From Desulfovibrio sp. A2 (GTDB taxonomy: Bacteria; Desulfobacterota; Desulfovibrionia; Desulfovibrionales; Desulfovibrionaceae): DNA of 64,000 nucleotides. The stretch is from positions 1-64,000 of the forward strand of contig NZ_AGFG01000044.1 of the NCBI RefSeq assembly GCF_000226255.1, in the 5' to 3' direction. Position 1 is the stretch's first letter; the number at the start of each line of letters is the position of its first letter. Position numbers and translations under genes: made by a program. Of the stretch, positions 54,704 to 63,361 are shown piece by piece. The notes below the pieces were generated by a model. That model was not told where the DNA came from. It worked only from the letters and a program-made list of their open reading frames with translations, and did no database searches.

Positions 54704-57049
54704 TCAGTCGGATTCCAGCGTCAGGTATTCGGCCATGATCACCTTGAGGCCGAAACCGGGAAAATTCACGCGGTACTTGTCGGGCGGCAAGTGCTGCACG
54801 ATCTTGCCGCGCCCGAAGATGCGGTGGGTGCAGTAGCCGCACTGGCCCGCCGGGGCGGTGCCCCCGGCAAGGGGCGACGGCGCGGCGGGCTGTGCCGAGG
54901 GTGATGCCGGTAAGGACGACGCCGGGCGGGTTGCCCCCCCCCCTGCCCTGCCCGGCACGGTCCCTTCCGCAAACATGGGCGGCCGGGGAATGCCGGGCGC
55001 GCCGTCGAAACGCCCCCCCTGCGCGAAGCCGCCGCCCCCAATCCCACCGACACCACCGGCCCCGTTCCTGCCGCCGCCAAACCCCGCCGCCCGCTGCCCG
55101 TTCTGGACATCGCGGCGCATCAGGCCGCCGGAATAGCTTTCATGCTGCTCGTCGAACAGGTGGGCGGGCAACTCGCGCACGAAGGGGCTGGGCACGGCGG
55201 GCTGGTTGCCGCCGTCGCCCCGGCTGTACAGGCTGGCGGGCACGAACAGGCACAGGTGGTCGCGGGCGCGGGTGCAGGCCACGTACATCAGCCGCCGCTC
55301 TTCCTCGAAGTCTTCGGCGCGGGCAATGGCATGCCGCGAGGGAAAGCGCTCTTCCACCAGGTCGATGAGCAGCACCGCGCCCCATTCCAGTCCCTTGGCC
55401 GAATGGATGGTGGACAGCACCACGCTGTCGCGGTTTTCCTCTTCTTCGCCGGGGTCTTCCAGCGACAGGTCGGAGATGAACAGATCCAGGTCGCGGTACG
55501 ACGCGGCGATCTGGAGCAGTTGCTCCAGCCCCTGCTGCCTGCGCGGCCAGTCGTCCGGGAAGGCGGCCTCCATGCGCGGCTTGTAGTGCTCCATCACTTC
55601 TTCGAGCAGCGAGGTGGGCGTGTGCGGCCGCTTGCGCAGGCCGTCCAGCAGGTCCAGGTCGGCGCGCAGTTCCGGGTGGCGGGCGCAGGCGCGGCGGGTG
55701 GCCTCGGCATCGCCCAGCCGGGCGATATCGTACAGCTTCAGGGTGGTCTTTGGCCCCACGCCCTTGGACATGGCGGCCACGCGCTGGAAGGCGGGCAGGT
55801 CCAGCGGGTTCAGCACCAGGCGGGCGTAGGACAGCACGTCCTTGACGTGGGCCGCCTCGGAATAGCGCAGCCCGCCGTACTTGCGGAACTTCACGCCCAG
55901 TTTGTTCAGCTGCACTTCCACATGGTACGATTGGTACCCCGCCCGGAACAGCACGGCGATGTCGTGGGGCGGGTAGCTGCGCAAGAATTCCACGATGCGC
56001 GAGACCACCAGCGAGGCCTGGGTCAGGTCGCTGAGCGGGCGCACCACCAGCGGCCTGTCGCCCCCTTCGCGCGCGGCGAACAGCTTCTTGCGGTAGGCTT
56101 GCGGGGCCTCCGCCAGGATGGCGTTGGTCAGGTCCAGCACCGGCTGCACGGAGCGGTAGTTTTCTTCCAGCTTGATGACGTGCGCGCCGGGGAACAGCTT
56201 GGGAAAGTCCAGGATGTTGCGCACGTCCGCGCCGCGAAAGGCATAGATGGACTGGGCGTCGTCGCCCACGGCCATGATGTTGCCGCCCTCGCCCGCCAGC
56301 AGGTGCACCAGCCGGGCCTGCACCAGGTTGGTGTCCTGGTATTCGTCCACCATGATGTAGCGGAACTTGGCGCGGCACCAGTCCAGCACGTCGGCCCGTT
56401 CGCGCAGCAACCGTTCCAGCTCGAACAGCAGGTCGTCGTAGTCCAGCAGGCCGTGTTCGCGGCGGTACGCATGGTAGGCAGCGGCGATGCGGCCAATGCC
56501 TTCGGCGTGCACCAGCAGGTGGTAGGCCTCGCGCCGGATCACCTCGTCGATGTCCAGTTCCTTGTTGCGGGACTTGCTGATGAGCCCCACGATGTTCTGG
56601 GTGCGCGGGAAGGACCGGTCGCCCTTGCCGACGCCCAGGTTTTCCTTGCAGTGGCGCACCGCATCCACGATGTCCGCGCCGTCCATGACGGTAAGGTCGC
56701 CCGCCTCGTAGCCGGAAGGGCGGAACTGGCGCAGCACCGAGTAGGCGAAGGCGTGAAAGGTGCCGCCCTGCACCCCGGTAACCCCGTGCACCCCGCCGTG
56801 CACGGCGGCGGTGGCGCTGTGCTCCAGCAGCCGCCCGGCCCGGTGCAGCATTTCGCGCGCGGACTTGCGGGTGAAAGTCAGCAGCAGGATGGAGGAGGCG
56901 GGCACGCCCTGCTCCACCAGGTTGGCCAGCCGGTAGACGATGGTGCGCGTCTTGCCGCTGCCCGCCCCGGCAATGACCAGCACCGGGCCTTCCAGGGTGG
57001 TGGCGGCCTCGTACTGAGCGGGGTTCAATTCCTTTCGATAATCTATCAT
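54704..57049 (-). CDS. UvrD/Rep-family DNA helicase
   Basis: The 781-residue superfamily 1A helicase has LNPAQYEAAT (Q motif), Walker A AGAGSGKT, LLTFTRKSA, VDEYQDTN (motif II), VGDDAQSIYAFRGA (motif III), EENYRS (IV), STIHSAKGLEW (V) and VACTRARD (VI). It unwinds DNA 3-prime to 5-prime in repair or replication restart. After the helicase core there is a Gly-rich disordered stretch (about 650-730) and a tail with CGYCTHRIFGRGKIVQHLPP, a Tudor-like fold as in PcrA/UvrD. It differs from canonical UvrD in length of the linker, so I leave the symbol open. The ribosome site is weak. Confidence 0.93.
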   Translation of the reverse strand: MIDYRKELNPAQYEAATTLEGPVLVIAGAGSGKTRTIVYRLANLVEQGVPASSILLLTFTRKSAREMLHRAGRLLEHSATAAVHGGVHGVTGVQGGTFHAFAYSVLRQFRPSGYEAGDLTVMDGADIVDAVRHCKENLGVGKGDRSFPRTQNIVGLISKSRNKELDIDEVIRREAYHLLVHAEGIGRIAAAYHAYRREHGLLDYDDLLFELERLLRERADVLDWCRAKFRYIMVDEYQDTNLVQARLVHLLAGEGGNIMAVGDDAQSIYAFRGADVRNILDFPKLFPGAHVIKLEENYRSVQPVLDLTNAILAEAPQAYRKKLFAAREGGDRPLVVRPLSDLTQASLVVSRIVEFLRSYPPHDIAVLFRAGYQSYHVEVQLNKLGVKFRKYGGLRYSEAAHVKDVLSYARLVLNPLDLPAFQRVAAMSKGVGPKTTLKLYDIARLGDAEATRRACARHPELRADLDLLDGLRKRPHTPTSLLEEVMEHYKPRMEAAFPDDWPRRQQGLEQLLQIAASYRDLDLFISDLSLEDPGEEEENRDSVVLSTIHSAKGLEWGAVLLIDLVEERFPSRHAIARAEDFEEERRLMYVACTRARDHLCLFVPASLYSRGDGGNQPAVPSPFVRELPAHLFDEQHESYSGGLMRRDVQNGQRAAGFGGGRNGAGGVGGIGGGGFAQGGRFDGAPGIPRPPMFAEGTVPGRAGGGATRPASSLPASPSAQPAAPSPLAGGTAPAGQCGYCTHRIFGRGKIVQHLPPDKYRVNFPGFGLKVIMAEYLTLESD

Positions 57050-57105
57050 ACAGTTACCGGATGGTGATCGGTGTGTTTTCGTTGTGAAAGATTGCGGAGC
57101 ATCAC

Positions 57106-58680
57106 TTAGCGCGACAGAATCATGCGGCTATCGGAAAGCACCGAAAACGAACTCTCCGGGTGCCCGCCGGCGACGACGCCATCCGCCATGCCCGGCATGC
57201 GTTCGAACGGACCAGCGCCGCCCCCGCGCCACCCCGCCTGCCCGGTGAGTGCGCCGGGGTACTCCACGGTTCGCGGCGGCGCATCCAGCCCGAAGTGGCG
57301 CAGCACCGCCGCGCCCGCGTCGCGCACCGAAACGGGCGCGGGGCCGTCCGGCTGCGAATCGTACCAGAAGACGTCGTCCGGGGTGTGCGTGCCGGTGCGG
57401 CCGTACTGCTCCGGCAGGCCGAAGACCTGCGTGCGGTTCCACTTGGCTTTCAGGTCGAAGCCGTATGCGGGCACGCAGACCAGGTCCGGCGCGGCCCAGC
57501 GCATGGGCGGGGCGGCACTGGGCGGACCGGGCGACGCTGCACCCGCACCGGAAACCACCGCACCCGGCGCTTCCGGTCCGTACACCTCGTCGGCCGTCAG
57601 CACGGCCCGAAACACGGGCGTACCATCGAAGGCCAATTGCGAAAGATCGTGCCGCAGCCGTTCCGCCAGCGCCCGCCCCTGCGCGTCATCCAGCGTGCCG
57701 TCGGGGAAGCGGCGACGGGTGCGCAGGTAGATGCGCCCGGGGTCCAGCGCGAAGCCCGCGCTGCCCGGATGCAGGGTGGTGGCGTCCAGTTCGTGGCACT
57801 GCTCCACGCCGCCGGGGGTGACTTGCCGCAACAGTCCCTGCCCGCGCAGCCAGGCGTTCAGGTCCACCTCGGCCCGCACCGGGCCGAAGCCGTGGTCCGC
57901 CAGTGCCAGCAGGCGCACCGGGCGGTCGTCGCGCGCGGCAAGGGCCTTGGTCAGGTCCAGCACCTCGCCAAGCAGCGCATCCCATTCCGCCAGAAATTCC
58001 ATGCATGCCGGGTGTTGCGGATGCCCTTCGTCGGTCACCGCGTCCCACAGAAAGTGGAACAGCCGGTCGGTTTCCGTCAGCACCAGCACGAACAGGTTCC
58101 ACGCAAGGTCCGGCCACAGCAGGCGCAGCGCGGCGCGGCGGGCGGCCAGGGTGGCCCGCAGTTCCGCCAGCAGGTGGGCCGGGTCCGATCCGCCGCGCGC
58201 GGTGTCGGCCTCCAGTCGGTAGCCCGCCCCGGTCAACGGTCCCAGCAGGAACGACGGGTGCACCGCCCGCGCAAGGTCGTGCGCCACGAACCCGGACACC
58301 AGCATGCCCGGAATGGGCCGGGCCGGGTAGGTGTTGGGCAGGTTGATGACCCGGCTGGTCAGCCCGCGCTCGCCGAGGCGGTCGAAAAGCGTGGGCGCAG
58401 CCACCTGCGAGAAGTCGGCCAGCGACAGTTCGTGCGTGGTGACGTTGAACCGCGTGAAGCCGTACACCCCGTGCGTTTCCGGCCCGGCTGCCGTGTAGAA
58501 CGAGGTCCAGTTCACCGGCGAGAGGTCGGGAAGCTCGGCGGCCATGGCCGATGCGTTGGGGGATGCGGCGATGCGGGCGAGGTTGGGGGTGCGGCCCCGC
58601 GCGCAGAGGTGGCGGGCCAGCGAGAACGGCAGGCCGTCCAGCCCGAGCACCACCAGACGGGGGCGCGTGTCCGTGTGCAT
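57106..58680 (-). CDS. Alkaline phosphatase superfamily phosphodiesterase/nucleotide pyrophosphatase-like protein
   Basis: The 524-residue protein has the type I phosphodiesterase metal-site pattern: Asp in VVLGLDGLPF, nucleophile Thr in SPVNWTSFYTA, Asp/His in LADHGFGPV and a later His in GTHTPDDVFW. The AP superfamily includes nucleotide phosphodiesterases, phosphoglycerol transferases and sulfatases; the substrate cannot be told from this. No signal peptide is evident, so it is probably cytoplasmic. AGGCAGG precedes the ATG. It is downstream of the 4-OT gene by 133 bases. Confidence 0.87.
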   Translation of the reverse strand: MHTDTRPRLVVLGLDGLPFSLARHLCARGRTPNLARIAASPNASAMAAELPDLSPVNWTSFYTAAGPETHGVYGFTRFNVTTHELSLADFSQVAAPTLFDRLGERGLTSRVINLPNTYPARPIPGMLVSGFVAHDLARAVHPSFLLGPLTGAGYRLEADTARGGSDPAHLLAELRATLAARRAALRLLWPDLAWNLFVLVLTETDRLFHFLWDAVTDEGHPQHPACMEFLAEWDALLGEVLDLTKALAARDDRPVRLLALADHGFGPVRAEVDLNAWLRGQGLLRQVTPGGVEQCHELDATTLHPGSAGFALDPGRIYLRTRRRFPDGTLDDAQGRALAERLRHDLSQLAFDGTPVFRAVLTADEVYGPEAPGAVVSGAGAASPGPPSAAPPMRWAAPDLVCVPAYGFDLKAKWNRTQVFGLPEQYGRTGTHTPDDVFWYDSQPDGPAPVSVRDAGAAVLRHFGLDAPPRTVEYPGALTGQAGWRGGGAGPFERMPGMADGVVAGGHPESSFSVLSDSRMILSR

Positions 58681-58813
58681 GACCTGCCTGTAGCAGATGG
58701 GGGGGCGATGCGCCAGCGGCGCGGGGTGCGCGGCGGGGCGGTGCCGACGCCATCCGCCCGACGAGCGGGGCACGACGGGCGCGGCACGGCGAAAGCGTCC
58801 ATCCCCCCTGCGG

Positions 58814-59017
58814 CTATGCCCCGCGCTTGCGCCGCGCGGTAATGGTTTCGCCGCCCACGCCCCAGTTGTCGGTTTCCACCTCGTCAATGGTCACCACGGT
58901 GGTGGCGGGGTTCTTGCCCAGAATGTCCACCAGCAGTTGCGTGACGCCCTGGATGAGCGCCGCCTTTTGTTCCGGGGTCGCGCCTTCGCGGGTGATGCGG
59001 ATGTTGACATAGGGCAT
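58814..59017 (-). CDS. 4-oxalocrotonate tautomerase family protein
   Basis: The 67-residue protein begins Met-Pro, leaving the catalytic Pro1 after Met removal. It continues with the family pattern PYVNIRITREGATPEQKAAL, VTIDEVETDNWGVGGE and a conserved Arg near 39-40 is not obvious. 4-OT enzymes work as hexamers and tautomerise or dehalogenate small keto acids. AAGGAG precedes the ATG by seven bases. Partner unknown. Confidence 0.9.
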   Translation of the reverse strand: MPYVNIRITREGATPEQKAALIQGVTQLLVDILGKNPATTVVTIDEVETDNWGVGGETITARRKRGA

Positions 59018-59480
59018 GGCAAACTCCTTCTTGGGGGCCGGATGCGGGGAGATGATTCAAAACGGCGCTGCTGACGGGATGACTGACGAATGCGGCAGTA
59101 TGGCCCGGCGCTCCGGACACGTCCAGCCTCTGCGGATCTGCCCGGAGAGCTGGCACCTGCCCCCGCCGCTGCCGCATTGCACACGCACCGCAGCGGTTTT
59201 GACGCCCGAAACGGGCTCGGCTATATCATTGGGGTATCCGTGGGTTTCGGCTTACGTTCGCATGGGGCCGAAAACACTGCCGGAGAGCGCACGTACAGGG
59301 ACATTTCGCGGCGCGCCTCGTGCCCGACCGGGCTGTGACCGGACCGACCGGACCGACCGGGCCGGCACGGCACCTCTCGATGCACGGCAGCGCCACATTC
59401 GGCGCATCTCGCGTGCCCCCTGGCTGACAACGAACACGACCGTTCGGGACGCCCCGGCGTCCCACATGCAAGGACCGACC
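59018..59480. promoter_or_regulatory. Divergent intergenic region with sigma-70 promoter and short repeats
   Basis: TTGACG-N17-TATATC at 59199-59227 (+) is a near-consensus sigma-70 promoter, about 250 bases upstream of the gene at 59481. A short tandem repeat of GACCG units lies at 59337-59362 in the leader. No gene is supported in this region. Confidence 0.75.
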
Positions 59481-59948
59481 ATGGCCAAATTCGACTGTGA
59501 ACTCTTCGGGCACTTCGTGTACGGGCCGGAACTGACCTACAACGACCTGTTGGCCCGCGAGGCGGAGCTGGTGGACGCCATCCACGCCGCGCTGGACGCC
59601 AGCGGCGGCGAGCACATCGACTTCAGCCCCACCGGCGACGCCCTGCGCGTGCAGTGCGTGTTCGCCCACCACGAGGAAGCGGCCTTTCACACCGCGTGCG
59701 CCGCCGTGGCCCCGCTGTTGCGCGGCGACGTGCAGGGACGCATGCTGTTCGTGGACAAGGGGCTGGACCTGCTGCACCTGTACCTGCTGGCCGACGGTCG
59801 CTGGCGCGAATCCGGCCTGCGCCTGCCCGCCGCCCGCGAAGGCATGGCCACCCACGCGCAAAAAGACCCGGCGTTGGCCGTGGTGCCCACCACCACGCCC
59901 AAGCCGGGCGCACGGCGGCGCAAGAGCGAACCGAAACCGAAGCGATAG
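59481..59948 (+). CDS. Conserved hypothetical protein
   Basis: The 155-residue protein starts MAKFDCELFGHFVYGPEL and has mixed alpha/beta character with no membrane segment. Its first 110 residues are compact, and its C-terminal 30 residues are basic and disordered (RRRKSEPKPKR). GCAAGGACC precedes the ATG. I do not recognise a function; similar proteins may be confined to Desulfovibrionales. It has its own near-consensus promoter, suggesting substantial expression. Confidence 0.75.
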   Translation: MAKFDCELFGHFVYGPELTYNDLLAREAELVDAIHAALDASGGEHIDFSPTGDALRVQCVFAHHEEAAFHTACAAVAPLLRGDVQGRMLFVDKGLDLLHLYLLADGRWRESGLRLPAAREGMATHAQKDPALAVVPTTTPKPGARRRKSEPKPKR

Positions 59949-60301
59949 GCCCGGCACAGCAGGACACCGCCCGACGCTGCCGGACCCCAGCGGGCGCTGG
60001 CGGCTGCTGCCCGGACGCAACACGCCCGGAACGGGGGGAGCGTACGGCGGCCCCGCGCGGCGTACGCGCCTTCAGCTTCGCGTCCCGACGCCCGAGCCAT
60101 GCCTCCTGCCTGCGCCCGGCCACCCCTTGCCATGCCCGATCCGGCCGTACTTGCCCAAAGGGCTGGCGGGCCTCACTGGGCCTAGACCTCATCGGGCCGC
60201 ATCGAGTCGAACCCGGCGCGCCCACGCCGCACGCGGGCCGCGACAGCTTGGCGTTGACGGCAACCGGCCCGCATACTAGGGTTTCGGCCCATTCCCACCG
60301 T
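59949..60301. promoter_or_regulatory. Spacer and promoter of tRNA-Leu
   Basis: TTGACG-N17-TAGGGT at 60254-60282 lies at the right distance (about 19 bases from the -10 end) to start the tRNA transcript. The remaining 300 bases are GC-rich with no supportable gene. Confidence 0.5.
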
Positions 60302-60388
60302 GCCCGGATGGCGGAACTGGCAGACGCAAGGGACTTAAAATCCCTCGGCCTCACGGCTGTGCGGGTTCAATCCCCGCTCCGGGCACCA
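60302..60388 (+). tRNA. tRNA-Leu (anticodon UAA)
   Basis: A complete cloverleaf: acceptor GCCCGGA pairs with TCCGGGC, anticodon loop CTTAAAA gives TAA, a long class II variable arm is present, and the T arm is GCGGG-TTCAATC-CCCGC. The terminal CCA is encoded (60386-60388). It reads UUA/UUG codons, rare in this GC-rich genome. Confidence 0.97.
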
Positions 60389-60396
60389 TCGCAAAG

Positions 60397-60440
60397 AAGG
60401 GTTGCATATGCGGCATCCGCACCATGCAACCTTTTCCTTT
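60397..60440 (+). terminator. Terminator of tRNA-Leu
   Basis: An imperfect stem AAGGGTTGCAT with ATGCAACCTTTT encloses a smaller GCGG-CAT-CCGC hairpin and is followed by T-rich sequence. It starts nine bases after the tRNA. The following 320 bases (60441-60764) show no gene apart from the next ribosome site. Confidence 0.7.
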
Positions 60441-60764
60441 TGCTCCACCTCGAATCCACCCCGAAAAACTCCGAGCTCTCTGCATCTGCCCGACGCGGAC
60501 GCCGAGGGGCCATCCGCGCCACGGCCACATCCTCCACCGCCGGCCAGTGCACGCGCGAGCCAAGGCGTCCAGCCATGCCCACTGCGCCATTCCCCCCCCA
60601 CTCGCACCTTGCATCCGTACGAGGCCGGATGCGGCCGTCTGGCGAAAGCGGGAGGAGTCAGGCAACAGCCGGGTCGCGCCGCGCCCGGCACCTGCGTGGG
60701 GCACGTTGCGCGCGGCCCTGTTTGCGGTATGGTGCTTCAACCATCCCCCGTCAGGAGGCCCGCC

Positions 60765-61160
60765 ATGCCGCATGCGTCCCCCGACCCCGCCACCCCCCGC
60801 ATCCACGGCCCCGAAGACCCGCGACCGCGCAAGCCCCTTCTTCGCGTCCCGCGCCTTCCCCCTCCCCTCGGGCGGCCTGCGGCATGGGTTTCTGTGCTAG
60901 CCCTGCTGGCGTCGCCCGCCCTGCTCGCTGGCTGCGGCGACAAGACGCCGCCCGGAGAGGCCGTGGTCATGCGGGCCTGCCGCATCTGTCACGGCGCGGA
61001 GCGCATCTGCGTCGACATCGGCAAGCTGGACCGGGCGGGCTGGGAAAAGACCGTGGACCGCATGATCGCGGGCGGGGCCAACATTGCGCCGGACGAGCGC
61101 GCCCCCGTCATCGACTGGCTGGCCACCCGCAAGCCGGGCGACAAGTCCCTGTGCCCGTAG
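60765..61160 (+). CDS. Monoheme c-type cytochrome, probable lipoprotein
   Basis: The 131-residue protein has a long N-terminal region (basic, Pro-rich), a hydrophobic segment (about 40-55) and a lipobox LLAGC, suggesting a lipid-anchored periplasmic protein. The single heme motif is CRICH, followed by ERICVDIG and a helical C-terminus WLATRKPGDKSLC. CAGGAGG precedes the ATG. Its last 60 residues align without gaps with the next gene product, so they are a tandem duplicate pair. It probably carries electrons in the periplasm. Confidence 0.85.
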   Translation: MPHASPDPATPRIHGPEDPRPRKPLLRVPRLPPPLGRPAAWVSVLALLASPALLAGCGDKTPPGEAVVMRACRICHGAERICVDIGKLDRAGWEKTVDRMIAGGANIAPDERAPVIDWLATRKPGDKSLCP

Positions 61161-61451
61161 GTCCGCCGCCGGACTATCGTGCCGAGGGCTGCCGAAGCCG
61201 GTGCATCGAGGGCATGCGGTCCTGAAAGGACAGGCGACACGTGCAGCCGGACGGAGCGCGCCCCTTCAGCCCTGTACGCTCCGTCCCCTGCCTCGGCTGC
61301 TCGCCACCGGTCTGTTCGCATCCTGTCCGACCATGACCGCGCCTGTTCTCATCGGCCCGCCCGATTTTCCCCTTTTCCGCATCACCCCATTGCGCCCGGC
61401 GCGCGCCCGCGTGTACACTGGCCGCAGTCCCCTTCAACCAAGGAGTTGCCC

Positions 61452-61769
61452 ATGCCTCGCCTGTCCGCCTTCCGTGGCCGGATTCCGGCCGCCCTGCTCG
61501 TCGCCGCCGCGTTCACCGGCCTGGCCGCCCTGTCCTTCACCGCGCCCGCCAGCGCACAGGACCCGGCCGCCACCGTCATGTCCGCCTGCAGCAAGTGTCA
61601 CAACACCCAGCGCATCTGCGCCAACCTGGGCGTGAAGGACAAAACCGCCTGGAACACCACCGTCACCCGCATGATGGGCAAGGGCGCGCAGGTCAGCGAG
61701 GCCGATAAGCCCGCCGTGGTGGAATGGCTGGCCGCGCAGCAGGCTGGCGCAAAGCCCGTCTGCCAGTAG
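61452..61769 (+). CDS. Small soluble monoheme cytochrome c
   Basis: The 105-residue protein has a Sec signal peptide ending TAPASAQ. The heme motif CSKCH follows, then QRICANLG, TRMMGKGAQ (candidate axial Met) and a C-terminal Cys. The RIC and terminal Cys are also in the upstream paralogue and could form a disulfide. AAGGAG lies seven bases before the ATG. Being soluble where the paralogue looks lipid-anchored, the pair could hand electrons between membrane and periplasm. Confidence 0.92.
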   Translation: MPRLSAFRGRIPAALLVAAAFTGLAALSFTAPASAQDPAATVMSACSKCHNTQRICANLGVKDKTAWNTTVTRMMGKGAQVSEADKPAVVEWLAAQQAGAKPVCQ

Positions 61770-61802
61770 CGGCGACGCGGATACCCCCCTACCTCCCTGA
61801 CG

Positions 61803-61836
61803 GAAACGGCGCACTCCGGAAGGCGTGCGCCGTTTC
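61803..61836 (+). terminator. Terminator after the cytochrome gene
   Basis: A 12-bp stem GAAACGGCGCAC/GTGCGCCGTTTC with a 10-base loop carries the T residues inside the 3-prime arm. Confidence 0.75.
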
Positions 61837-61960
61837 TGCAGTCGTGCCTTTTCCCTCTGCCTCACCGTCCCGCAGGCTCCCGGCCTGGCACCGCACATCC
61901 TCCAGACGCGTGCCGGTCCCGCCCCCTTGCCCCACGGCACGGCCCGTAGTAGCTGGGGTC

Positions 61961-63136
61961 ATGCCCGCACTTCCGCCCACTCCGCATCCGTCCCACGCCC
62001 CTGAGGCGGCCGACGCCCCCGCGACCCGGCACACGGCGGCGCAATGCCCCCAGACGGGCGGCGGGGGCGTGTCCGGCATCGTGCCCCCAGAGGACGAAGC
62101 CGCCGGAACCGAATGCCTGGACAGAAGGGACGAAGCGGGCAGGACGGGCAGACCGGGCAGGTCGGACAGATCGGACAGACCGGACTGGGCAGAATTCCGC
62201 CGCAACGCCGGGCTCCCGGGGGTGGAAGTATACCGTGCGCGCATCGGCCGACTGGCCTTCGCCCCGCACGTGCACGACGCTTACGGCATCGGGGCCGTGG
62301 CCTCGGGGGGACAGCGCTTCCGCTATCGCGGCGTGGAGCACGTGGCCCCGGCAGGATCACTGGTGCGCATGCAGCCCGACCGGGTGCACACCGGACAGCC
62401 CGCCACCGGCGATCCGTGGTGTTACGCCATGGTCTACGTCGCGCCCAGCGTGCTGCCGGAACTGCTGGCTGGTTTTCCCGAGGCCGCAGGCGCCAGCGCG
62501 CGTCCGCCGCGCGACGGGGACATCCGCGACGTTGGCGAAACAGTCTGCCTCGCGCCCGACGCGGCCCGGTTGCTGCTGCACGCCGTGGAACGGCTTTGGA
62601 ACGAACCGGACCCAAGGCTGTGGCGCTGCCTGCTGGCGGAAGCGCTGCACGCCTGCCTGCCCCCCCATGCGGCCACCAGCCAACGGGACACCCGCCGCTC
62701 CCGTGCTGCCGATCCGGCCTGGATCGACGACGCGGGGCGCGCCATCGCCGCATCTGCCGACAGCCCTTCCCGCCCCGACACGCTTTCCGCCCGTCTCTCC
62801 GACTCCCCCTGGGCCGATCCGCGCCTGGCCGCCGTGCGCGACCATATCGAAGCCCATTTCGACACGCCGGTTTCCGTGGCGGACATGGCCCGCGCGGCAG
62901 GGTTGAGCCTCTTCCACTTCCTGCGCGTGTTCCGGGCCGCCACCGGAGCCACCCCGCACGAATACCTGCAGGCCCGCCGCGTGGCCGCCGCCATGGCCCT
63001 GCTGGCTGCCGGGCAAGCCCCGGCGCAGGCCGCCCTGGCCACGGGCTTCACCGACCAGAGCCACCTGAACCGCTGGCTCTACCGCACCCACGGCACCACC
63101 CCCGGCCGCTATCGGCAGCAATTCCGTACAAGATGA
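61961..63136 (+). CDS. AraC-family transcriptional regulator
   Basis: The 391-residue protein has a disordered N-terminal about 80 residues with a short repeat (RTGRPGRSDRSDRPD). A cupin-type ligand-binding domain follows (FAPHVHDAYGIGAVASGGQ, HVAPAGSLVRMQPD). Two helix-turn-helix motifs end the protein (VADMARAAGLSLFHFLRVFR and AALATGFTDQSHLNRWLYR). The type with an N-terminal cupin often controls exporters of amino acids. It lies 225 bases upstream of a DMT permease, which is a likely target. The true start could be downstream of the disordered part, as only a weak GGGG site precedes 61961. Confidence 0.88.
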   Translation: MPALPPTPHPSHAPEAADAPATRHTAAQCPQTGGGGVSGIVPPEDEAAGTECLDRRDEAGRTGRPGRSDRSDRPDWAEFRRNAGLPGVEVYRARIGRLAFAPHVHDAYGIGAVASGGQRFRYRGVEHVAPAGSLVRMQPDRVHTGQPATGDPWCYAMVYVAPSVLPELLAGFPEAAGASARPPRDGDIRDVGETVCLAPDAARLLLHAVERLWNEPDPRLWRCLLAEALHACLPPHAATSQRDTRRSRAADPAWIDDAGRAIAASADSPSRPDTLSARLSDSPWADPRLAAVRDHIEAHFDTPVSVADMARAAGLSLFHFLRVFRAATGATPHEYLQARRVAAAMALLAAGQAPAQAALATGFTDQSHLNRWLYRTHGTTPGRYRQQFRTR

Positions 63137-63214
63137 TTCCCCTCTCCGGCAGGTAGGTTCCGCGCACGCCGCGAGACCGCTCGCAATCCCGCCGCCGGCC
63201 GCGCGTCCAACGCA

Positions 63215-63267
63215 GGTTGCGGGCTGGCGCCGGTTGCGGGCTAGCGCCGGTTACGCGGACTGGCGCC
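63215..63267 (+). repeat. Three 17-19-base tandem repeats
   Basis: GGTTGCGGGCTGGCGCC (63215-63231), the same with one change (63232-63248) and a 19-base variant (63249-63267). They lie between the AraC gene and the permease and could be regulator sites or a minisatellite. Confidence 0.65.
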
Positions 63268-63361
63268 GGTCGTGAGGCCAGGCGCACGCATCCATGCCCG
63301 ATACCCCCGGCGTCACATGACCGCCCTCCACCTTCGCCAGCATCCCGCCGCAGGAGCTCCC

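Noticed and set aside
60302..60440. tRNA-Leu as integration site of a mobile element
   Set aside because: No integrase and no second copy of the tRNA 3-prime end were seen on either side; flanking genes look native.
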